Assembly: GCF_036195325.1 (NCBI RefSeq)
Contig: NZ_CP108101.1
Span: 7,564,001-7,628,000, forward strand
Direction: 5' to 3'
From: Streptomyces sp. NBC_00234
GTDB lineage: Bacteria; Actinomycetota; Actinomycetes; Streptomycetales; Streptomycetaceae
Length of the DNA: 64,000 nt
A program made the translations under genes and the position numbers. Every line of letters begins with the position of its first letter. Within the stretch, counting starts at the first letter, position 1. Below are positions 59,126-64,000 of the stretch, one piece after another. The notes beneath the pieces are model-generated. The model was not told the origin of the DNA. It did no database searches and saw only the letters and a list, made by a program, of their open reading frames with translations.

Positions 59126-60094
59126 ATGACGCCCACACCTCGATGGAGACAGCTTCTTGACGAGCGGCTCACCGAAGCGGTCAACATGCTCGGCGCCGTC
59201 CCCGGCATGCACGGCCTGATCGTCGGCGGCAGTCTCGGACGCGGTGAGCCGTGGCCGATGTCCGACATCGATCTCCTGCCTGTCTACGTCTCCACCATGG
59301 AGCCGGCGCAGCAGATGGAAGAGCGCCGCAACGAACTCGTCGACTGGTGGGCCGCCTCCGGACATGCGCAGACCCTCGACACCGGCTGGGTCGCCTTCAC
59401 CACCCAGGAACTGCGCGACGCACTCGCGGCAGGACCGGAGGGCATCGCGCAGCGCATGCAGGATCCACGCTGGTTCCACGGCCTGGACAAGGCGTACGGC
59501 GGGCACGCGGCCTCCAACGACGACAAGCTGACTGCCGAGTTCACCCAGTGGGCCACGCAGATCCGATTTCATCCCGCAGTCGTCGCAGCCCGCCTTGAGC
59601 GCTGGCGTCACGACGCGCACCAGGCCGCAGCCGAGGCCGCCCGCCTCCGCGACAGTGACCTGCGGCGCGCTACCCAACAACTGCGAGCAGCCGCCCGCGC
59701 GCTGCGGCTGGTCTGCATTGAATCCTGGGGAGAGCGCCTTGGATCCATGGGGCGTGAATGGACCCGATTCGCGCGTATCGCGGAACGACATGACGCCCAT
59801 CGCCTCGCCGCCCGGATCGCCACGATCGCCGGAGCGGACCCCCAAGAGGCAGCCGACCGCGCCAAGACAGCGCCGGCCTGGCTTCAGGAACGCATCGAAC
59901 TCAGCCAGCGCGCACGGCACATGGTGGGGGAGGACGTCACCGTCGAGGAGAACGCCCGCGACCAGCTGGCCGCATTCACCGTCCACGTCACGCGGCACCG
60001 ACCCGACCTCGACGGTGCCTGGACCGCCAGCCCCGACCTCGCATTCGACGAGCACCTCGCCGAGCTTCAGGAGCTCCTCGCCCGACACGGCTGA
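59126..60094 (+). CDS. Nucleotidyltransferase domain protein (pol-beta superfamily)
   Basis: A 322-residue protein. The N-terminal NTase signature is GLIVGGSLGRGEPWPMSDID with the GS and two aspartates (SDIDL) that bind metal. The C-terminal half is helical (substrate-binding-like), rich in Arg/Ala. It resembles aminoglycoside-type or minimal NTases that modify small molecules or act as toxins/antitoxins. RBS CGGAGGAG. No obvious HEPN or antitoxin partner is adjacent, so a role in resistance is possible but unproven. Confidence 0.82.
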   Translation: MTPTPRWRQLLDERLTEAVNMLGAVPGMHGLIVGGSLGRGEPWPMSDIDLLPVYVSTMEPAQQMEERRNELVDWWAASGHAQTLDTGWVAFTTQELRDALAAGPEGIAQRMQDPRWFHGLDKAYGGHAASNDDKLTAEFTQWATQIRFHPAVVAARLERWRHDAHQAAAEAARLRDSDLRRATQQLRAAARALRLVCIESWGERLGSMGREWTRFARIAERHDAHRLAARIATIAGADPQEAADRAKTAPAWLQERIELSQRARHMVGEDVTVEENARDQLAAFTVHVTRHRPDLDGAWTASPDLAFDEHLAELQELLARHG

Positions 60095-60239
60095 ACGCAC
60101 CGTGGCCCGGGACCAGTTCCGTCCATTCTCGAACCCGGCGGCCCGTAGCGCCGCCCCAGCGGGCTCGGGCCGGGGTCAACAGGTACGGAACCAGCCCTGC
60201 CGTCGCCGCCCGCTGGAGTGTGCCCGTCCGGCGGGCGAT

Positions 60240-61016
60240 TCATGTTCTGCGGAACGGGCCGGGAAGCCGGAGGAAGTCGTGATCGCCGGGTATGACGGCA
60301 TCGAACGGGCCAGCGGCTTGGAGGACAACGTCCAAGGCCCGCTGCGGGTCGGAGGCGTACATGCCGCTCGCCCAGGCGGCGTTGGCTTCGATCACCGACC
60401 AGCGCCCGTCGGCCATGCCCACGTCCACGACGATGGCGGAGGGCAGCGTGTCCCGGCACTCGGCGAGCAACTCCGTTCCGAAGGCTGCCGCGTCCTTGTG
60501 CAGCGGTCCAGGACTCAGCCGCCCGCGCTGAGCGTACTGACTGCCGGTGTGCACGGTGCCGTTGAGCAGGTACAGCCGGTACTCCGTGACGAACTCCACC
60601 ACATCGCTGATGAGCACGGGCATGTGCGGATCCACCGAGTCCGGGCCCGGCAACCGTGACCCGTCGGTGTAGACGAGTGCCGGAATCTGTTTGTCGTTAG
60701 GAGACTTGACGAACGCGGGCCGGCGCAGGTCATAAGCGTCACGGATCGGCCCGAAGGTGATCTCACGGCCGGTGAACTCCCGGGGCAAACGGGCCAGCCA
60801 ATCCTCTGGTGCCTGCAGAAGGGCGATGTTCAGAGCAGGTGCCACGATGTCCGCGAAGCCGGGCCCGGCATGTAGATGCTCGGCGCGGACATCGGCCGGA
60901 ACGGTCGACGTGGACAGGTGCACTGTCCGCAGGCCGCGACGGCGGGCGGCATCACGCAGAGCCTCCGCCGAGGCGGTGAGACGGGGTGGCAGAAGGAGAG
61001 TCACAACACCGAGCAT
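60240..61016 (-). CDS. ATP-grasp domain protein (DUF4343/R2K-like)
   Basis: A 258-residue small ATP-grasp-like protein. The core has RPAFVKSPNDKQIPALVYTD (a lysine in the nucleotide site) and ISDVVEFVTEYRLYLLNG, with the metal-binding C-terminal AIVVDVGMADGRWSVIEANAAWASG (Asp, Glu, Asn). This pattern matches the short R2K-like ATP-grasp group, found in phages and bacterial accessory loci. It would ligate a carboxylate to an amine; the substrates are unknown. ATG at 61016 follows GGAGAG. Confidence 0.8.
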   Translation of the reverse strand: MLGVVTLLLPPRLTASAEALRDAARRRGLRTVHLSTSTVPADVRAEHLHAGPGFADIVAPALNIALLQAPEDWLARLPREFTGREITFGPIRDAYDLRRPAFVKSPNDKQIPALVYTDGSRLPGPDSVDPHMPVLISDVVEFVTEYRLYLLNGTVHTGSQYAQRGRLSPGPLHKDAAAFGTELLAECRDTLPSAIVVDVGMADGRWSVIEANAAWASGMYASDPQRALDVVLQAAGPFDAVIPGDHDFLRLPGPFRRT

Positions 61017-61188
61017 CGCTCACGTCCAGCGGTCGGCACACCTGATATTGCCCCCAGCACCGGCCCGCAGGGGCGGCCACCGACTCCGCCGCGCACGCTG
61101 TGGCACGAGAAATCCACCGTCCCGACAAACGGCGGGCGCCATCCAGACCCTCGTCGCGAGGCGGACGTCGACCGCACCGCGCGCCTGT

Positions 61189-61854
61189 TCAGACGTCTCC
61201 TGCCTGCGGGCTCGCTCGCTTGAGCACGTCGTATCCGACAAAGCTGAACATGCTCATGCCGGTGACGAGGGGCTGTGGTTCGCCGGTGAAGCGGTGCACA
61301 CCGACGCCGAAGCCCGCATCCGGATCCGACAGCCACCGCAGCTCGAACCCACGCCCCTCGAACCACTCACAGATCAGCGGCACCCGGTCGGGAGCGGCAC
61401 GGTGACGGGTCCAGATGACGGCGCCGCCGGTCCGGCACAGTTGGGCGCACGAGTCGATCGTGCGCTCGATGTCCTCGTCGGCGATATTGCCGAACACTCC
61501 ACAGACCAGCACGAGGTCGGCCGGCGCCATGCCGGCGTAGTGATCGGTGAGCGAGGCATCCGCCGTCACCACGTCCACGTGGTCCAGGCCGGCCGATCGA
61601 GCCGTCTCCTCAGCGAAGGCGGAATTCCGTGGGTCCAACTCGACCAGACGCGCACGCACGTCCTCGCGGCGGGGATGGTCGGCCAACACCTCCAGCAGAT
61701 CACGCCCCTGGCCGGCGCACAGGCTGATCACTCGCAGGGGGCCGGACGGGCTGCTGTCCAAGACGGCCCGGATCTGCGTCTGAACTGCCGTCAGTCGATG
61801 GGTCATCCACGAGTCGGGACGATCGTATTGGTCATGCCAAGTTCGCCAGTCCAT
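61189..61854 (-). CDS. Class I SAM-dependent methyltransferase
   Basis: A 221-residue protein. Motif I is VISLCAGQGRDLLEVLADH, the acidic residue of motif II is in RARLVELDPRNSAF and VDVVTADASLTDHY gives the next strand. It resembles small-molecule methyltransferases of Streptomyces. Substrate unknown; the ATP-grasp gene lies downstream, 172 nt away on the same strand, so the two could act on the same molecule. Confidence 0.88.
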   Translation of the reverse strand: MDWRTWHDQYDRPDSWMTHRLTAVQTQIRAVLDSSPSGPLRVISLCAGQGRDLLEVLADHPRREDVRARLVELDPRNSAFAEETARSAGLDHVDVVTADASLTDHYAGMAPADLVLVCGVFGNIADEDIERTIDSCAQLCRTGGAVIWTRHRAAPDRVPLICEWFEGRGFELRWLSDPDAGFGVGVHRFTGEPQPLVTGMSMFSFVGYDVLKRASPQAGDV

Positions 61855-62020
61855 AGCGGAACCCTAGGGCGAAGGCACTCGCCGGGCGACTCAATTCGGA
61901 TCACCTCACATGAGGGTGGCCAGGGCCCTCACTGAGCGTCCACTGGGGTCTGCTCCAGCTGTGCCTGCAGACTCATGTGCCTTCGACGCCAGCGCAAGCC
62001 GTCCTGAGGCGATCCAGAGG

Positions 62021-63010
62021 TCACGTCAGAACGATCGGGTTGGTGAGAGCGGCCATATGGCCATGCGGATGGCGTACCTCGATCCGGACGAACGCCGAGT
62101 CCTGCGATGTCGTGAGCCACTCGATGGTGCCCACGCCAGAGTCCGGCAGCGTTTCGCAGTGGGTTTCGCCCCGGTCGGTGTGGAAGCCGACGGTCGCCGA
62201 GTGGACACCGCGTACGTGCGCGCGCACCGTGACAGGTTCCCCGTGGGTTGCCAGCCGTTCGCCGATCCCTGCTGTGCGGCCGGCGGTGACGGCCGTGACC
62301 GACAGGTCGACGGCAGCCGACTCGGCGATCCAACTGCGGCCCGCACGGATTGCGGCGAGGACGGCCGGCGTGCTCAGATCCTCGGCGAACACGACGGTGT
62401 GCGGGATGCCTATCTGACCCTTGAGGTGGGTATCGCTGTTGCCCATGGCCGGTTGCCAGCGCCCCTCGTGTATTCCTTGCGCCAGGTCTTGTCCCCACTC
62501 GGCGAGGGCGGCCTCGTTGTCGGCGTTCCACGGGCGGTCCGACGTCCACAGCCCGTTCCATACCTCGATCACATCGAGATCCTCACAGGGGTACATGAAG
62601 CTGCCTGAGGGGTAGGGCGCGTGCGGATGCGCGGCCACGCACAGTCCACCGGACTCGCGGACCTGGCCCAGACATCGGTCGATGGCCGGGTCCCCCGCGC
62701 GATAGTCCCAGTCGATCACCTGCCCCGGGGCAATGCCGAGAGCGAGCCAGTGCCCGGTCCTGGTCGTCACCTCCTCACCTAGGAGGATCAAGAAGTCATC
62801 TGAGGCATGGCGCCCCCAGGAGCTGTGCCCGTGCGCGGAGTTGTGCTCCGTGGTGGCGATGAAGTCGAGTCCTGCTGTGCTGGCGTCGGCTGCCAACTGC
62901 TCAGGAGTCAGCTCACCGTCTGAATACACGGAGTGGATGTGGCAGTCTCCGCGATACCAGTCGGCTCCTCGGCCACGTGCTTGAAGAGGCGGGAATCCCG
63001 AGTCCGGCAT
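62021..63010 (-). CDS. CehA/McbA-type PHP-domain metallohydrolase
   Basis: A 329-residue protein. The PHP metal-binding motifs are clear: YRGDCHIHSVYSDGELTPEQ (HxH and D), FIATTEHNSAHGHS (EHN), LLGEEVTTRTGHWLALG, CVAAHPHAPYPSG and the C-terminal GNSDTHL. Such proteins hydrolyse phosphoesters or carbamates using two or three metals. A C-terminal beta domain follows residue ~230. RBS AAGGAGAG precedes the ATG at 63010. No partner gene reveals a pathway. Confidence 0.9.
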   Translation of the reverse strand: MPDSGFPPLQARGRGADWYRGDCHIHSVYSDGELTPEQLAADASTAGLDFIATTEHNSAHGHSSWGRHASDDFLILLGEEVTTRTGHWLALGIAPGQVIDWDYRAGDPAIDRCLGQVRESGGLCVAAHPHAPYPSGSFMYPCEDLDVIEVWNGLWTSDRPWNADNEAALAEWGQDLAQGIHEGRWQPAMGNSDTHLKGQIGIPHTVVFAEDLSTPAVLAAIRAGRSWIAESAAVDLSVTAVTAGRTAGIGERLATHGEPVTVRAHVRGVHSATVGFHTDRGETHCETLPDSGVGTIEWLTTSQDSAFVRIEVRHPHGHMAALTNPIVLT

Positions 63011-63244
63011 CGCTCTCCTTGTCGCAGGACGTCCCAACAGCCGAAACAACGAGCACAGTCGGCACAGCGTTCCCGGCGGACCTGCCCCGGCGTGCACAGC
63101 GGGGCTGTCCGAAGCGCGGGCAGTGAGGCTTCTCAACGAAATGGTCTCGTGGGGTGACTCGGCCCAGGGGACCCGGCGAGCCGCGATGAGTCCTGGGGCG
63201 TCCGACGCTCATACTGTCGAACCCGCTACCGAGGAGGACTTCTG

Positions 63245-63808
63245 ATGCGCAGCGTGACCTATTCGATGGGCGTTTCACTCGACGGATACATCGTCGGGCC
63301 GGACGGCGGCTTCGAATGGACGGCCCCCGACGAGGAGGTCTTCCGCTTCTGGATCGACGAGATTCGACAGGTCGGCGTCCACCTCTTGGGACGACGGCTG
63401 TACGAGACGATGCTGTACTGGGAGACCGCCGACCAGGATCCAACGCTCGACGCCCCCACGCGTGAGTGGATCGCGCTCTGGAAGCCGCTCCCCAAAGTGG
63501 TGTTCTCCACCACGCTGTCGGCGGTGCAGGGCAATGCCCGCCTGGTCTCCGGCGGCCTGGCGGAGGAGATCGAGCGGCTGCGAGCCGAGCCGGGGGAGGG
63601 CGACATCGCGATCGGCGGCGCGACTCTCGCTGCCGAGGCGGCCGCGTCGGGTCTGATCGACGAGTACCAGGCCATCGTCCACCCGGTGCTGGTTGGCGGT
63701 GGCATTCCCTTCTTTCCCCGGGACGAGCGCCGGGTGGATCTCGAACTCGTCGAGACACGCACCTTCAACTCGAAATTCGTCTACCTCCGCTACCGCGTGG
63801 CGCGCTAG
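63245..63808 (+). CDS. Dihydrofolate reductase/RibD C-terminal family protein
   Basis: A 187-residue protein with the RibD/DHFR fold: VTYSMGVSLDGYIVGPDGGF, VHLLGRRLYETMLYWE, PKVVFSTTLSAV, GDIAIGGATLAAEAAASGLI and HPVLVGGGIPFFP. Conserved glycines would bind NADPH. The substrate is unknown; true folate reduction is unlikely. RBS GAGGAGGA. Its TAG stop lies inside a CTAG tetranucleotide next to the end of the IS701-like element. Confidence 0.9.
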   Translation: MRSVTYSMGVSLDGYIVGPDGGFEWTAPDEEVFRFWIDEIRQVGVHLLGRRLYETMLYWETADQDPTLDAPTREWIALWKPLPKVVFSTTLSAVQGNARLVSGGLAEEIERLRAEPGEGDIAIGGATLAAEAAASGLIDEYQAIVHPVLVGGGIPFFPRDERRVDLELVETRTFNSKFVYLRYRVAR

Positions 63809-64000
63809 TACTCCAGCCGTAGATCGTGATTTTGCTGGTTGGGGCCGGTTCCGGGTATGCGTACGGCCACCAGTGATCATCGGTGTGTGAAGACAGAAGA
63901 ACAACTGATGGCCGCAGTGCACGGCATAGATACCGCCCGCTGGCGGGAGACGTTCGAAGTCCTGATGGGCCGGATCGCCTCCCGGTTCGCACGGGTGGAA
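63809..64000 (+). mobile_element. IS701-family-like insertion sequence, left end (partial)
   Basis: The segment between the reductase stop and the window edge contains the start of a transposase (63887 on). The probable left end begins TACTCCAGCCGTAGATCGTG at 63809, directly after CTAG (63805-63808), which would fit a YTAR-type IS701 target. The right end lies outside the window, so neither the terminal repeat nor the target duplication can be confirmed. Confidence 0.55.
63887..64000 (+). CDS. IS701-like transposase, N-terminal fragment (runs off the window)
   Basis: 38 codons from a GTG at 63887 to the last base: VKTEEQLMAAVHGID then TARWRETFEVLMGRIASRFARVE (given in two parts). The LMGRIASRFARVE stretch resembles the N-terminus of IS701/Tn-type transposases of Streptomyces (IAGRFARxE). 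The remainder is beyond the window, so the catalytic DDE residues are not seen. Confidence 0.6.
   Translation, partial: MKTEEQLMAAVHGIDTARWRETFEVLMGRIASRFARVE

Noticed and set aside
1..64000. CRISPR array, tRNA, rRNA or biosynthetic megasynthase
   Set aside because: No regularly spaced repeats, no cloverleaf-like sequences with CCA-type ends, and no KS, A or PCP domains were seen.

Overview
The window is high-GC actinobacterial DNA that reads as a Streptomyces chromosome. Third codon positions are almost always G or C, GTG starts and stop/start overlaps of the GTGA or ATGGCTGA type are common, and secreted proteins carry Tat or Sec signals followed by Streptomyces-type exoenzymes. Typical Streptomyces families include an S. 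griseus protease B-like S1 protease, an MptB mannosyltransferase, a MASE1/SpoIIE phosphatase pair and the MXAN_6230/SCO0854 RING-domain family. No rRNA, tRNA or CRISPR array was seen. About 57 genes are supported. Except for the small sites, coordinates follow stop codons and the best-supported start.

Layout. 1-3623: the end of an oligopeptide/nickel-type ABC importer operon (solute-binding protein tail, two permeases, two ATPases, all with overlapping stops and starts), closed by a hairpin. 3893-7731: a Tat-exported phosphodiesterase-like protein, a small membrane protein plus a cysteine-rich protein, and a secreted propeller-like protein. 7756-12921 (minus strand): DUF779, a quinone-oxidoreductase-like dehydrogenase, a SpoIIE phosphatase next to a MASE1 membrane protein, and a LysR-RraA pair. 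13055-23917: an 1168-residue double metallopeptidase, an alpha/beta hydrolase, an MFS exporter, a mannosyltransferase, a UBP zinc-finger protein, and a MerR regulator divergent from a tandem hydrolase. 23934-32535: a Sua5/YciO-like protein, an AurF-type diiron oxygenase with its fused ferredoxin/ferredoxin reductase, a FUSC-like exporter, an MMPL transporter and an autoregulated SRPBCC-ArsR operon.

32677-41275 is a block of general stress or envelope genes (DUF2254, GH15, DUF2252, DUF6325, SHOCT, YihY/BrkB, STAS, hemerythrin, DUF2267). 41864-49725 has an extracellular S1 protease, a prolyl oligopeptidase, a YciI pair and a GT2-GtrA fusion followed by a DUF6056 polytopic protein. 50091-57862 holds the most striking unit: a RING/TerD-like protein, an HSP90-family ATPase and a 1004-residue helical-repeat (TPR-like) protein, all on the plus strand. 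The last two are translationally coupled, and a candidate DNA-damage-type promoter lies before the HSP90 gene. 57937-64000 contains a secreted endonuclease I and a looser accessory set (nucleotidyltransferase, ATP-grasp, methyltransferase, PHP-type hydrolase, RibD-like reductase), ending in an IS701-like element that runs off the window.

Regulatory DNA is unusually legible here: a MerR-type promoter with a 19-bp spacer, twin ArsR-type palindromes 33 bp apart, a TetR-type palindrome, a LacI-type operator, and four promoters of the TTGTCR-N11-TANNNT form, three of which place the start codon only 6 nt after the -10.
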